64,000 nt of DNA, taken from NCBI GenBank assembly GCA_017798145.1, contig CP059069.1:310001-374000 (forward strand), given 5' to 3'. Position numbers and translations under genes: made by a program. The notes beneath the pieces are model-generated. The model made no database searches and had not been told where the DNA came from. It worked only from the letters and a program-made list of their open reading frames with translations. The stretch is from Akkermansiaceae bacterium (lineage in GTDB: Bacteria; Verrucomicrobiota; Verrucomicrobiia; Verrucomicrobiales; Akkermansiaceae). This document shows, piece by piece, positions 34,289 to 43,840 of this stretch; position 1 is the first letter of the stretch; every line of letters begins with the position of its first letter.

Positions 34289-37200
34289 ATGATGAACCTG
34301 CCTGAAGGCATTCGTTGTTCCTCCCGTCTGCATCCGGTCAGATATTGCAAATCCGGATTCGCGCTTGTCGTCACCCTCACCCTGCTTGTCCTGCTGTCCA
34401 TCCTTGCGGTTGGGATGCTAAGCCTCTCCTCAATCAGCCTTCGCAATTCCGCCAACGGATCTTCCCAATCTCAGGCTCGTGCAAACGCCCGCCTTGCCCT
34501 GATGGTCGCCATCGGCGAATTGCAGGAGCAGTTGGGGCCCGACCAGCGCGTTTCCATGACCGCCGATCAGCGCATCGCGCCGGGTGGCGATGGCAGCGTA
34601 ACATCCTCGGTGGCAGGGAACCGGCGCTGGACGGGAGTTTTCGACTCATGGCCCGCCACTTCCGCAACACGTCCGTCCCCGGTGTTCCGTTCCTGGCTCG
34701 TATCCGGGGATGAGTCGATGCGCAAGCTGCTTGCCTTACCCCAAACCGCTTTGTCCGGCACGGACGCCATCGAACTCGTCGGGGCCGGGACGGTTGGCAC
34801 CGCCACCGACGGCCTGGTCAAGGCACCCCTTGTCAATGTCGGGCCTGGAGCGAACCATACCGGGCGCATGGCATGGTGGGTGGGTGACCAGGGCGTCAAG
34901 GCCGCCGTCTCCACCCAGGCCGCCTCGAAGGAGACGAGTCTTGCGGCGCTGCGCAACAATCTGCAGGGTGCGCCCCGGAACGCTTCCGAACTCGCAGGCA
35001 CAGGTTCCTTGAAGCCGTTCGCCGGCCTCTCGACGGACGATGCCCGCACCCGGCACCTCACCAGCTGGCGCCAGGCGGCTTTCCTGGCAACGGATACGGA
35101 ATCGCCCCGCCCGCTGTTCCACGATCTGACGGACGCTTCCTCCGGCCTTATGACAAACGTCCGCGCCGGCGGCTTCCGCAAGGATCTCTCGATGAAGCTG
35201 GAGAGCTTCACCGCAGCACCCGATTTGAGCGATCCATCGAATGTGTTGTACAATGTGCAGGGCGATGTCGGGATCAATTTCCAGGAACTCTGGTCCTACT
35301 ACCATCTCTACAGGGAGCTGCGGTTCGGGGGAGGCGGGACTTTCACCACCGGGGGTAGCGTTCCCACCACCGCGCCCTATCTCAGGACTGCCGATTCGAT
35401 CGACGGCGTCACACAGGACAATTGGGACAGATACAAGCAGCCGATCACCATCAGCTACCAGGTCGTTCTATCCTTCGAGATGTTTCCCGCCCCCGCCAAC
35501 AGGCATCCGGGCAAGCAGGCGCTCTATGTGAACATGGATCCTGTCATCACCCTCTGGAATCCCCTGGATGTTGCGGTGGATGTCGCCCCGCACCAGGATC
35601 CGCAGGGCAGGACGAAGTGCTGGATGTATGTGTTCTGGGTGATCCCCTACGACATCAACGTGCAGGTCAACGGGGGCGGCTTGCGCAGGTGCTCCCTGAT
35701 GCGGTCGGTTTACAACAAGGACTACGCCAACACCAATCTAGGGATCGACTACAACATGCTGCGCCTCAATGTCGGCGAGATGGAGAGAATCACCCTCAGG
35801 CCGGGTGAGGTGGTCAAGATTTCCCAGACGGGAAATACCTCTGCGGGCAACGGCGGATTCACGGGACTGAACGGAAGGAAAGGCTTCAATTACGGCGGCG
35901 GCACAAGGTTTCCGCTCATTGACGAGAACGGGCAGTATGTGCTCCTTGAGAATGTCGACCAGATCAGCTACAGCGCCTCGCCAAACAACCTCACCGGAGG
36001 CAAGGACGGGGCATCCGGAGGCAATATCGTCGACGGGTATTCTCAAAACAATTCCCGGCGCTGGTCGATGACCCATAACAGCGTGGTCATGGGCAGCCCA
36101 TGGGGCTACAACACGCACATCGGCCAGGTTTCCGTGGATCATTGCTATGGCCAGCAGCGCTGGAAAGTCGGGGAGCCACTCAGAACCACCAATAACCCGC
36201 GGATGAACAAAACCCTGTCGAACTCCAGCCGAGTGTTCGCGAACGATGCGCGGTATGCCGAGACCTATCCGACCATTGGGGGGCTCCAGAACACCAGGGT
36301 GATCCCCGCGAACAGCATCGCCTCGCGCAAAGCTCCTTTCATGGTGCATTCCTACGACATCAAGACGGAATTGGAGAACAAGCGGGGCACCAGGATGTTG
36401 GCCCGTTTCAACCCGAAGGCGCACAACGTGGATTTCTACAATCTTCACGACGAGGAGCGGGACATGCTGCCCTACCAGCCGGGGATCACGGCGCTGACAA
36501 GCTGGCTCAATGCGCCCCTTGATGAAACCCAGAGCGGACAGGGTTTTTTCGGATCCAGCCTGGCATCCCAGTTCGGCTCCAATTTTGTGACGACGCACAG
36601 CGTCCCGAGGCAGCCCATCGTTTCCCTTGCGGCTTTCCAGGATTCCTTTGCGAACGGCTTCAACCGCCTGACGGAATCCACGGGCAGCGAGCACGCGATG
36701 GCGCGCCTGCCCATGCTTCCCCAGGTTTCCCACGCGATTGGGAACTCGCTGGCTCCGGCGATGATCGCGCCGGACAGGACGGAGGGCAATCTCGCCAACA
36801 ACCCGCGCCCGCTGGCAGACCATTCCTACCTTGCGAACCGGGCGCTGTGGGACGACTGGTTCCTTTCCGGCATCAGCCCGCAACCGTCTCCCGCCTTTGC
36901 GCAGGCACGGGACCAGAAAACCGTGGCCACCGAGTTTCTCTCCGGCAAGAAGCCCCTGCCCGTGGCCCGCTACATGCCTGTTTTGGAGGGGCGGGACGCC
37001 TCCCAGCTTGCCTCCTCCATTTTCTCGGGCGTGATCCCTAACAGCACGGCGATCGACAGCGTGGCGAGCTACCTGCGCGTGGACGGCATGTTCAATGTGA
37101 ACTCGACCTCCATCGAGGCATGGAAAACCGTGCTGGGCTCCCTGAAAGACCGCCAGATCGTGGTGCGCGACGAGGCGGGGGTGGAGAGCATCGCCGCGAA

Positions 37201-37843
37201 GGACGGCAACACACCCGTGGCTTCCCTCGGGGCTCCCAGAAACATCATCATCAAGGACGAGGCCGCGATGAAGCGCGAGCAATGGCATGGCCGCCGCACG
37301 CTCACCGACACGGAAATCGACGGCCTGGCACGCGCCATCGTGAAGGAAGTCCGCAAGCGCGGGCCCTTCACCAGCCTTTCCGATTTCGTCAACCGCAGGG
37401 TCGGCACGGACAAGGCGCTCGCCAAATCCGGCGCGATCCAGAGTGCGCTGGATTCCGATGGGGTCTCGATCAACGAAAAACAGAACTCGTCCCGCTCCGT
37501 CAGCCAGGCCTCGGCGAACCGCTTCACGTTTCCCGAGGCCGAGAAGGGGCCGATGGCATACGGGGCGCCTTCGGTGGTGAAGCAGGGTGACATACTCACG
37601 CCGATCGCGCCGGTGCTCTCCGCTCGCTCCGACAGTTTCATCATCCGTGCCTATGGGGAGGCGGTTGACGCCGGCGGCAAGGTTACGGCGCGGGCATGGT
37701 GCGAGGCGGTGGTGGAGAGGGATCGCAATTACGTTGATCCCGCCGACAAGGCGGAGACGCTCCCGGTGAGCCAGGCCAACCGGGATTTCGGAAGGCGCTT
37801 CAACATCGTCTCCTTCCGTTGGCTGCACCCCGGCGAAGTCTGA
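34289..37843 (+). CDS. Prepilin-like protein, Verru_Chthon cassette A type
   Basis: An 1184-residue protein with a type IV prepilin-like leader: CKSG followed by FALVVTLTLLVLLSILAVG (cleavage expected between Gly and Phe). The Glu normally at position 5 is absent, as in GspK-like minor pseudopilins. The large remainder is Asn/Gly-rich and presumably extracellular. It ends with a helical motif RGPFTSLSDFVNRRVG found in Verru_Chthon cassette protein A relatives, as I recall. No other pilin or pilus-assembly gene is nearby. The following gene starts 11 bases later and encodes a small secreted protein, so they may act together. Function is unknown. Confidence 0.75.
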   Translation: MMNLPEGIRCSSRLHPVRYCKSGFALVVTLTLLVLLSILAVGMLSLSSISLRNSANGSSQSQARANARLALMVAIGELQEQLGPDQRVSMTADQRIAPGGDGSVTSSVAGNRRWTGVFDSWPATSATRPSPVFRSWLVSGDESMRKLLALPQTALSGTDAIELVGAGTVGTATDGLVKAPLVNVGPGANHTGRMAWWVGDQGVKAAVSTQAASKETSLAALRNNLQGAPRNASELAGTGSLKPFAGLSTDDARTRHLTSWRQAAFLATDTESPRPLFHDLTDASSGLMTNVRAGGFRKDLSMKLESFTAAPDLSDPSNVLYNVQGDVGINFQELWSYYHLYRELRFGGGGTFTTGGSVPTTAPYLRTADSIDGVTQDNWDRYKQPITISYQVVLSFEMFPAPANRHPGKQALYVNMDPVITLWNPLDVAVDVAPHQDPQGRTKCWMYVFWVIPYDINVQVNGGGLRRCSLMRSVYNKDYANTNLGIDYNMLRLNVGEMERITLRPGEVVKISQTGNTSAGNGGFTGLNGRKGFNYGGGTRFPLIDENGQYVLLENVDQISYSASPNNLTGGKDGASGGNIVDGYSQNNSRRWSMTHNSVVMGSPWGYNTHIGQVSVDHCYGQQRWKVGEPLRTTNNPRMNKTLSNSSRVFANDARYAETYPTIGGLQNTRVIPANSIASRKAPFMVHSYDIKTELENKRGTRMLARFNPKAHNVDFYNLHDEERDMLPYQPGITALTSWLNAPLDETQSGQGFFGSSLASQFGSNFVTTHSVPRQPIVSLAAFQDSFANGFNRLTESTGSEHAMARLPMLPQVSHAIGNSLAPAMIAPDRTEGNLANNPRPLADHSYLANRALWDDWFLSGISPQPSPAFAQARDQKTVATEFLSGKKPLPVARYMPVLEGRDASQLASSIFSGVIPNSTAIDSVASYLRVDGMFNVNSTSIEAWKTVLGSLKDRQIVVRDEAGVESIAAKDGNTPVASLGAPRNIIIKDEAAMKREQWHGRRTLTDTEIDGLARAIVKEVRKRGPFTSLSDFVNRRVGTDKALAKSGAIQSALDSDGVSINEKQNSSRSVSQASANRFTFPEAEKGPMAYGAPSVVKQGDILTPIAPVLSARSDSFIIRAYGEAVDAGGKVTARAWCEAVVERDRNYVDPADKAETLPVSQANRDFGRRFNIVSFRWLHPGEV

Positions 37844-37854
37844 ACCCACTCCCG

Positions 37855-38526
37855 ATGATACGTTTCCTCTTCACCGCTGCGCTTTTGTTCTCCCCTTTGT
37901 GCCACGCCGCGCCGAAAGGGGAAGTCGAAGTCCGCTTCCTTGCGGAGAGCAGCCCGCCGGATCTCGGCCAGGTATTGCTGGCCAATGCCGAAGCCCGGAC
38001 GGATCCCTTCGACCTGCCGGTCAACAACCTTTCCCCGGCGCAGATCCCCCCGGCCAGGCTGTTCAGTGTGTGGTCCGTGAATAAAAACGCATCGCTCGCT
38101 TCCGTCACCCTGCCCGAGGAGGGGAAATCGTTCATCGTCCTGCTAGTGCCCTCGCCTAAGGGCGGCTATCACCCCATCGTTCTCAGGTCGGACGATCCCG
38201 CTTTCAAGGGCGGTGACATCCGTTTCCAGAACCTCACCAACAAGACCGTTCTCGGATTTGTCGGCACTTCGAAGTTTGTCCTGGCCCCGGGTCTGGGAAA
38301 GGTTGTTACTCCGAAGGGTGCGAGGGCGGAAAAATTCTACGACGTCGGCCTGGGGGTGAGGGAGGCTGAGGGCGATCGCGTATTGGCCCAGACACGCTGG
38401 CCGGAGGATGCGCTGGCTCGGTTCTACGTGTTTTTCTATGTGCACCCGGAGACAAAGCTTGTCGCCTACCGTGCGGTGGATGAGTTTGTCGGGAATGCCG
38501 CCGCAGCACTGCCACCCGGCGGTTGA
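37855..38526 (+). CDS. Small secreted protein downstream of the prepilin-like gene
   Basis: A 223-residue protein from the ATG at 37855, with a signal peptide MIRFLFTAALLFSPLCHAAP. The frame is open 12 codons further up, overlapping the upstream gene, but the signal peptide fixes the start. It has no known catalytic motif. The pattern GKSFIVLLVPSPKGGYHPIVLRSDD and LTNKTVLGFVGT suggests a beta-rich domain. The 11-base spacing behind the prepilin-like gene implies co-transcription and a joint role at the cell envelope. I do not recognise the family. Confidence 0.7.
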   Translation: MIRFLFTAALLFSPLCHAAPKGEVEVRFLAESSPPDLGQVLLANAEARTDPFDLPVNNLSPAQIPPARLFSVWSVNKNASLASVTLPEEGKSFIVLLVPSPKGGYHPIVLRSDDPAFKGGDIRFQNLTNKTVLGFVGTSKFVLAPGLGKVVTPKGARAEKFYDVGLGVREAEGDRVLAQTRWPEDALARFYVFFYVHPETKLVAYRAVDEFVGNAAAALPPGG

Positions 38527-38581
38527 CTCCTGGGCCATGCCACCGGAATAATGGCAGCCAGCAAGCATTCAACCAAACAAC

Positions 38582-39508
38582 ATGGAACACGTAATCATCA
38601 TCGGAACCGGCTGCGCCGGATACACCGCCGCCATCTACACCGCCCGCGCCAACCTTAATCCGCTGATGATTTCCGGCACCCAGCCGGGTGGGCAGCTGAC
38701 GACGACAACCGAGGTGGAGAATTTCCCCGGTTTCCCCGATGGCATCATGGGGCCGGATATGATGATGGCGATGCAGAAGCAGGCGGAGAGGTTCGGGACG
38801 CGCATCCAGTATGCCACGGTGGAGTCGATCGTTAGGGAGGGTGACGGGACGTTCAGCGTGAAGCTCGGCGAGGAGACATTGCGCTCCAAGACGGTCATCA
38901 TCGCCACCGGAGCCGCGCCGCGCCACCTCGGCCTGCCCAACGAGAAGAAACTCATCGGCCACGGGCTGACTTCCTGCGCGACCTGTGACGGGGCCTTCTA
39001 CCGCGATGTGCCGGTGGCGGTGATCGGCGGCGGAGACAGCGCCTGCGAGGAAGCGGGCTTCCTCACACGCTTCGCCAGCAAGGTGTATCTCATACACCGC
39101 CGTGACGAGCTCCGCGCCTCCAAGATCATGGCGGACAGGGCTTTGGATAACCCCAAGATCGAACCTGTGTGGAACTCCGGGGTGACCGAATACCTGACGG
39201 ACGAGAAAGGCGAGATGCGCGCCGTGAAGCTCAAGAACCTGGTGGACGGCACCGAAAGCGAGCTTGAGGTCGCCTGCGTTTTCGTGGCGATCGGCCATGT
39301 GCCCAACAGCGGCTTTGTGAGCGGCTTGGTGGATCTGGACGAGAACGGCTACATCCTCCAGACACCCGGCCGCACCTCAACGAAAACGCCGGGACTTTTC
39401 GCGGCGGGCGATGTCGCGGATCACTACTACCGGCAGGCGATCACTGCGGCAGGCCAGGGCTGTGCGGCGGCGCTGGAGGCGGAGAGGTATCTGGCGGATC
39501 ACGAGTGA
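38582..39508 (+). CDS. trxB: Thioredoxin reductase
   Basis: A 308-residue flavoprotein that reduces thioredoxin with NADPH. The FAD site is [30 protein letters not shown] is diagnostic, the redox pair is Cys132-x-x-Cys135 in [11 protein letters not shown], the NADPH site is [12 protein letters not shown], and the end is [21 protein letters not shown]. The length is standard. It ends 68 bases inside the convergent lipoprotein gene at 39441-39899. Confidence 0.95.
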   Translation: MEHVIIIGTGCAGYTAAIYTARANLNPLMISGTQPGGQLTTTTEVENFPGFPDGIMGPDMMMAMQKQAERFGTRIQYATVESIVREGDGTFSVKLGEETLRSKTVIIATGAAPRHLGLPNEKKLIGHGLTSCATCDGAFYRDVPVAVIGGGDSACEEAGFLTRFASKVYLIHRRDELRASKIMADRALDNPKIEPVWNSGVTEYLTDEKGEMRAVKLKNLVDGTESELEVACVFVAIGHVPNSGFVSGLVDLDENGYILQTPGRTSTKTPGLFAAGDVADHYYRQAITAAGQGCAAALEAERYLADHE

Positions 39509-39899
39509 TTGGCGGCTGCGAATCCGATGGATCCCCATCGGTTTCCGGCACGGCGGCCGGTTCGGGCGGTATTACGGTGGAATAGACCCCATCGCCCACC
39601 TCAAGGATGCCGGACTGGATGTCGGCTGCGGCGTATTGACCGAGTTTCTCGCCGGTGGCGAGAAGGTTCGCGGCGCGGCCTTCCGGCCCCTGGGTGGTGA
39701 GGATGGAGCCTGTGGGTATGTCCCATTTTCCGTAGGCCTGGATGAGCGTGAATTTCCGGCCGGCCGGGATCGATGCGATGCGGCCCACGAGGCGGGGCTT
39801 GGGCTTCTCCTCTTCCTTGGCGGTGGGTTGTTCCTGCGCTTTCTCCGCGCAGGAGGGGAGCAAAAGCGCCAGCAATGCGAGTATCCGGAAATTCCTCAT
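39441..39899 (-). CDS. Small lipoprotein
   Basis: A 152-residue protein with lipoprotein signal [17 protein letters not shown] (Cys17 would carry the lipid). A charged linker follows, then a compact domain [21 protein letters not shown] and [28 protein letters not shown], which resembles small beta-barrel domains seen in Verrucomicrobial lipoproteins. The last 40 residues are Pro-rich and are encoded antisense to the end of trxB; a 68-base tail-to-tail overlap is unusual. The start overlaps the pdxH stop by four bases (39896-39899), so it is translated with pdxH. Function is unknown. Confidence 0.65.
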   Translation of the reverse strand: MRNFRILALLALLLPSCAEKAQEQPTAKEEEKPKPRLVGRIASIPAGRKFTLIQAYGKWDIPTGSILTTQGPEGRAANLLATGEKLGQYAAADIQSGILEVGDGVYSTVIPPEPAAVPETDGDPSDSQPPITRDPPDTSPPPAPPHSPGLPQ

Positions 39900-40534
39900 G
39901 GCGAGAGGCGGTTGATATCCCAGCCGCCATCGGGCTGGAGTGTGTATAGGAAGCGGTCATGCACGCGGGCGGGTCCTCCCTGCCAGAATTCGATGGTTTG
40001 CGGGATCACGCGGTAGCCGCCCCAGAAGGAGGGTAGTGGGATCTCGCCATCGCGGAACCGGGTTTTGATTTCCTCCAGCTTCTGGAGCAGGATTTTCCGG
40101 GAGGTGATGACCTCGGATTGGTTCGATACCCAGGCGCCAATCTGGGAATCGCGCGGGCGGGTGGCGAAGTAGCGCAGCGATTCCGTGGTGGTGATTTTTT
40201 CCGCGCGGCCCTGGACGATGACCTGACGTTCCAGGGTGATCCAAGGGAAGAGCAGGCAGACGGAGGGATTTGCGGCGATGTGGGCGGCCTTGCGCGAACT
40301 GTAGTTGGTGAAAAAGGTGAAGCCCTTGGAATCGAAGGCCTTGAGGAGGACGGTGCGCTGGCTGGGGGTGCCTTCCGGCGAGATCGTGGCGAGGGTCATC
40401 GCGTTGGGTTCGTGGACCTTGAGCTCCGTCGCCTGCGCGAACCATCGGGCGAAGAGCTCGGTGGGATCCGCGGTGAGATCCTTGCGGTGGAGTCCTTGTG
40501 AGGAGTATTCTTTTCGGAAGTCGGAGAGATCCAT
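39896..40534 (-). CDS. pdxH: Pyridoxamine 5'-phosphate oxidase
   Basis: A 212-residue FMN enzyme from the ATG at 40532-40534; the frame opens 11 codons earlier with TTG, which is less likely. It makes pyridoxal 5'-phosphate from pyridoxine/pyridoxamine phosphate. Family marks are AMTLATISPEGTPSQRTVLLK, FFTNYSSRKAAHI, SQIGAWVSNQSEVI, PSFWGGYRVIPQTIEFWQGG, RVHDRFLY and an end with WDINRLSP (usually W..RLAP). The length is normal. It overlaps a small lipoprotein gene downstream. Confidence 0.95.
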   Translation of the reverse strand: MDLSDFRKEYSSQGLHRKDLTADPTELFARWFAQATELKVHEPNAMTLATISPEGTPSQRTVLLKAFDSKGFTFFTNYSSRKAAHIAANPSVCLLFPWITLERQVIVQGRAEKITTTESLRYFATRPRDSQIGAWVSNQSEVITSRKILLQKLEEIKTRFRDGEIPLPSFWGGYRVIPQTIEFWQGGPARVHDRFLYTLQPDGGWDINRLSP

Positions 40535-40663
40535 GGCCTTTTGTAAACGCAGGACGGGGGAATTCAAACCCCAAGCGGCGGCAAGGCCGCGTATCCCCGT
40601 AAAACCGTCGGAAATCCACGATTGGGGCTTGAAAGCGCCGTAAGGTTGTTTCTACTCAAATCC

Positions 40664-42970
40664 GTGAAATACAAAATCAGTGTGAGCATATTGGGCGGTG
40701 CGATCCTTTTCGGGGCAGTTTCCTGCAAGGAGAAGCCGAAAACGGCGGATGCGCCGGAAACTGCGAAGAGCGTTGCCGAAAAGGTTGTCAAGGCTGTCGA
40801 GGAAGCGGTGGCACCCAAAATGAAGAAATCGCTCACGGCCGAGGAGCGGGCTGCGAAGCTGGGTTTCGCGAAATTCCTGCCCAAGGATACGGAGATGGTC
40901 ATGTCCGTGTACGACGCCAGGAAGGCGGGGGATCAGCTCAAGGCGCTGAAGCTCTATGGGCTCCTGCAATCGGAGATCGGCATGGGTGTCGACGGATTCG
41001 AGCAGGAGATGTTGGATGAAGTCGTTCCTGAAGACGATCTGCTTGAGGATGGGGAGCAGGATGAGTTTGAGGAATTCGATGGCGGAGAGATGGGTGAAGC
41101 CCCCAGCCCATGGCTTTTGCTCGGGCAGGAGGTCACCTTCGCGCTCGGGGATACCGGCAGCGAGCAGGCCGCGAGGATGATGAAATTCAGCAGCCGGATG
41201 ACATATTTCCAGGCAAGGGCCATGGGCAAGGCGGCTCAGGCCTACGCAAAGACCGGCGACATGCAGGATTTCACGGACAGCCTGCAATCGGAGATGGGCG
41301 GGGACATGATGAAAAACCTGCTCAGTGACCCGGAATCCGGCATTGCGCTCATCGATAAGGCGGAGATGCCGCCGTTCTACATCGCCATGCGTGCGAAGGA
41401 GGGCGAGCTGGAGCAGGCCGCGCAGATGGTAAACAGCGGCATGGGTATCTTCGGGATGGCGGAGGGCATGGCCGAGCCGGTGGAGATCGAGACCGGCGGA
41501 GCGAAATTCATGGGCTACAAGCTGCTCGGTGCGAAAATTGCGGAGCTGATGGAGGAGGGCAAGGAGGGCATGGCCGAGAGCATGGGTGAGGACAATGCCA
41601 CGGCGCTCATTTCCGCGATCTCCAGGAAGAACATCGTGGTGGTCACGGGCACCGTCGCCGATTACGTGGTCGTCATGATAGGCGGCAGCGAGACGTCCCT
41701 GAAACTCGCTTCCGGAATCGAGGAGTCCATCGTTGCGGGCGACGAGCTCAGCTTCGCCGATGATTATGCCGACAAGCAGTTCGTGTCGGTCATCTATGGA
41801 GCAAACGAGGTATGGGAGGAAATCATGGACGATGCAGGCGTCTTCGCCACCTACGCGCTAGGCATACGCGATGGCATTTCCGGAGGTGGCGGAATGGGCG
41901 ACACCCGCGATCTTGAGGCGATGCTCCAGATTGTTGCGGACCGCGAGAAGGCGATGCTGGGGCTGTGCAGTTCCGAAACGCTGGGAATGGTCGCGTTTGT
42001 CGATGAAGGGCTGAAAATCGAAAGCATAGGCGGATATGACCAGGGTGCAGTCGATTGGGATGCGAAAACCAGCCTCGCCCACCTCGGCGATAGCGGCGAC
42101 AACATGCTTTTCCTCAATATCCCGAGCAATGCCGCCTATGACGAGCAGATGGGGGATTACCTCGAGGCCATCGTCGAGACACTCTACGCGGCGACCGTGA
42201 AGTTCTCAGAGCTTGAGATCGATGCGCCGGAGCTTGCCCAGGTGAAGGAGTCCATGAAGCTCTTCGACGGCCAGTTCCGCGCGGATTTTGTCGGGCTGTA
42301 TGGTGCGCTGGGAAATCTCTCGGACGGCCTCGGGCACGAGACTGCGGTGGTGATGGATCTCAAGGGTTCCATGCCGGCCATTCCCGGCTTCCCGCAGGCG
42401 TTCGTCGATGAGGCGAAGGCACCGCGTTTCACGATGATCTCGCCGGTGGCGGATCGCGGCAAGATCAAGGAATCCTGGAAGGAAATGGATACCCGCATGA
42501 CATCCCTTCTGGCCAAGGTCAGCGAGATGACGAATGAGAAAATCCCGATGCAGAAGCCGATCAGCTCGGAAAAGGACGGCATGACCACATGGTTTTTCTC
42601 CATGCCGTTTTTCCAGGACGATTTCATGCCATCCGTGACGGTGAGCGACGAGTGGTTCTGCATGTCCACCTCAAAGACCCAGGCGCAGGATCTGATGATC
42701 AAGGCCGCGGACGGCGGGGCGGCCGGGAATGGCGCGGTGTTGCGGGTCAATTTCAGGGCGCTCGTGGACTATGCCGACGGGATGCTGGCGGTTCTCGACA
42801 AGAATTCCGCGGAAATTTTCACCGGGGAAGGCGAACGGGAATCCTTCAAAAGCGAAATGGAGGATATGAGAAAGTTCATCGACGCCTGCCGCGATTTCGA
42901 CTCGATGAGCTGGAGAATCCGCAAGGAGGGCGGCTCGGTGCGCGGCTCCGTGCACTTCAAGGTCAACTGA
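40664..42970 (+). CDS. Large acidic lipoprotein of unknown function
   Basis: About 768 residues from the GTG at 40664; an in-frame TTG at 40622 would place charged residues before the signal and is rejected. The signal VKYKISVSILGGAILFGAVSC ends in a lipobox Cys at residue 21. A charged helical stretch follows, then a long body rich in Met, Glu, Asp and Gly. The GMGVDGFEQEMLDE and FEEFDGGEMGE parts are strongly acidic. A late segment (MTTWFFSMPFFQDDFMP) resembles DUF3352-type solute proteins only vaguely. A strong terminator follows at 42984. It is likely anchored in the outer membrane or periplasm; the role is not predictable. Confidence 0.65.
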   Translation: MKYKISVSILGGAILFGAVSCKEKPKTADAPETAKSVAEKVVKAVEEAVAPKMKKSLTAEERAAKLGFAKFLPKDTEMVMSVYDARKAGDQLKALKLYGLLQSEIGMGVDGFEQEMLDEVVPEDDLLEDGEQDEFEEFDGGEMGEAPSPWLLLGQEVTFALGDTGSEQAARMMKFSSRMTYFQARAMGKAAQAYAKTGDMQDFTDSLQSEMGGDMMKNLLSDPESGIALIDKAEMPPFYIAMRAKEGELEQAAQMVNSGMGIFGMAEGMAEPVEIETGGAKFMGYKLLGAKIAELMEEGKEGMAESMGEDNATALISAISRKNIVVVTGTVADYVVVMIGGSETSLKLASGIEESIVAGDELSFADDYADKQFVSVIYGANEVWEEIMDDAGVFATYALGIRDGISGGGGMGDTRDLEAMLQIVADREKAMLGLCSSETLGMVAFVDEGLKIESIGGYDQGAVDWDAKTSLAHLGDSGDNMLFLNIPSNAAYDEQMGDYLEAIVETLYAATVKFSELEIDAPELAQVKESMKLFDGQFRADFVGLYGALGNLSDGLGHETAVVMDLKGSMPAIPGFPQAFVDEAKAPRFTMISPVADRGKIKESWKEMDTRMTSLLAKVSEMTNEKIPMQKPISSEKDGMTTWFFSMPFFQDDFMPSVTVSDEWFCMSTSKTQAQDLMIKAADGGAAGNGAVLRVNFRALVDYADGMLAVLDKNSAEIFTGEGERESFKSEMEDMRKFIDACRDFDSMSWRIRKEGGSVRGSVHFKVN

Positions 42971-42983
42971 TCCGATCCTGGGG

Positions 42984-43020
42984 AACCCGCGCTGCGCCAG
43001 TTGGCGGGGTGCGGGTTTTC
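42984..43020 (+). terminator. Rho-independent terminator of the large lipoprotein gene
   Basis: AACCCGC (42984-42990) pairs with GCGGGTT (43011-43017), with an inner stem CGCC/GGCG around AGTT. TTTC follows. It lies 14 bases after the stop. Confidence 0.75.
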
Positions 43021-43037
43021 CCATTCCAAGACAAGCC

Positions 43038-43736
43038 ATGGAGATCGAGCCGATAGGTCGCCTGAGGACTTGCTTCGGTGAGAAATTCGCAGTGCCGCGC
43101 CAGCCGGGGCTTTGTCCGGCTGCCTGGGGCGTTCTGGAGCTTTCCCCGGCATACCGCTCGGCGGAGGCGGTGCGCGGCCTGGACGGGTTCTCCCATGTCT
43201 GGCTGGTCTTCGGCTTCCACGGGACGGAGAGCGAGGGCTGGCATCCGACGGTGCGCCCGCCCAGGCTTGGCGGGAACGAGCGGGTGGGGGTTTTCGCAAG
43301 CCGCTCGACCTACAGGCCCAATGGCCTGGGGCTTTCGCTGGTGAAACTGGATCGCGTGGCGATGGTGCGCGAAGGTGGGCTGGAGCCTCCGGTGCTGCAT
43401 TTTTCCGGGGTCGATCTGGTGGACGGGACGCCCATCTATGACATCAAGCCCTACCTGCCCTTCATCGAGGCGCTGCCGGATGCGTCCGTGGGATATGCCA
43501 CGGAGCCGATACGGCGGGTGCCTGTGGAGCTTGAACTCTCGGCGGAAGCGGATTTCGCACTCCTCGACGGGCGCTCCCGGCAGGTGATACTCCAGGTTCT
43601 ATCCCTCGATCCGCGCCCTGCGGCATCCCCGGAGGAAACGGGAAAAGCCCATGGAGCCAAGCTCTGCGGGGTGGATGTGAGGTTCCGTTTCCATGATGGG
43701 GTTTGCCGGATCACCGGGATTGATGGGATCCGTTAG
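43038..43736 (+). CDS. trmO: tRNA (m6t6A37) methyltransferase TrmO-like
   Basis: A 232-residue protein of the TsaA/YaeB (TrmO) family, which methylates t6A37 in certain tRNAs with S-adenosylmethionine. Visible marks are MEIEPIGRLRTCFGEKFAVPRQPGL, LDGFSHVWLVFGFH, RPPRLGGNERVGVFASRSTYRPN and GLGLSLVKL, then LVDGTPIYDIKPYLPF. The C-terminal half (DFALLDGRSRQVILQVLSLDPRP) matches the usual second domain. The length equals the E. coli enzyme. It lies between the large lipoprotein and purH and is probably monocistronic. Confidence 0.92.
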   Translation: MEIEPIGRLRTCFGEKFAVPRQPGLCPAAWGVLELSPAYRSAEAVRGLDGFSHVWLVFGFHGTESEGWHPTVRPPRLGGNERVGVFASRSTYRPNGLGLSLVKLDRVAMVREGGLEPPVLHFSGVDLVDGTPIYDIKPYLPFIEALPDASVGYATEPIRRVPVELELSAEADFALLDGRSRQVILQVLSLDPRPAASPEETGKAHGAKLCGVDVRFRFHDGVCRITGIDGIR

Positions 43737-43794
43737 GCATTCCGGTAGGATTCCCGCTTGCCTGCGGGGCGGGGCTTGCATACGGGGAGGGCGT

Positions 43795-43821
43795 ATCCGG
43801 CGAGGCCTCTGCCCGCCGGAT
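43795..43821 (+). promoter_or_regulatory. Hairpin in the purH leader
   Basis: ATCCGGCG and CGCCGGAT form a perfect 8-bp stem with an 11-base loop, 19 bases before the purH ATG. It could affect translation or act as a weak terminator for trmO, though no T-run follows. Confidence 0.35.
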
Positions 43822-43840
43822 TTCACCCCAAAGACACATT

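Noticed and set aside
35738-37849. 703-codon open frame opposite the prepilin-like gene
   Set aside because: Composition of a shadow frame and no recognisable motif; the plus-strand gene has a promoter and a prepilin leader.
43737-43840. Purine riboswitch before purH
   Set aside because: Only one simple hairpin is present; no three-way junction elements of a known purine-sensing RNA could be traced.
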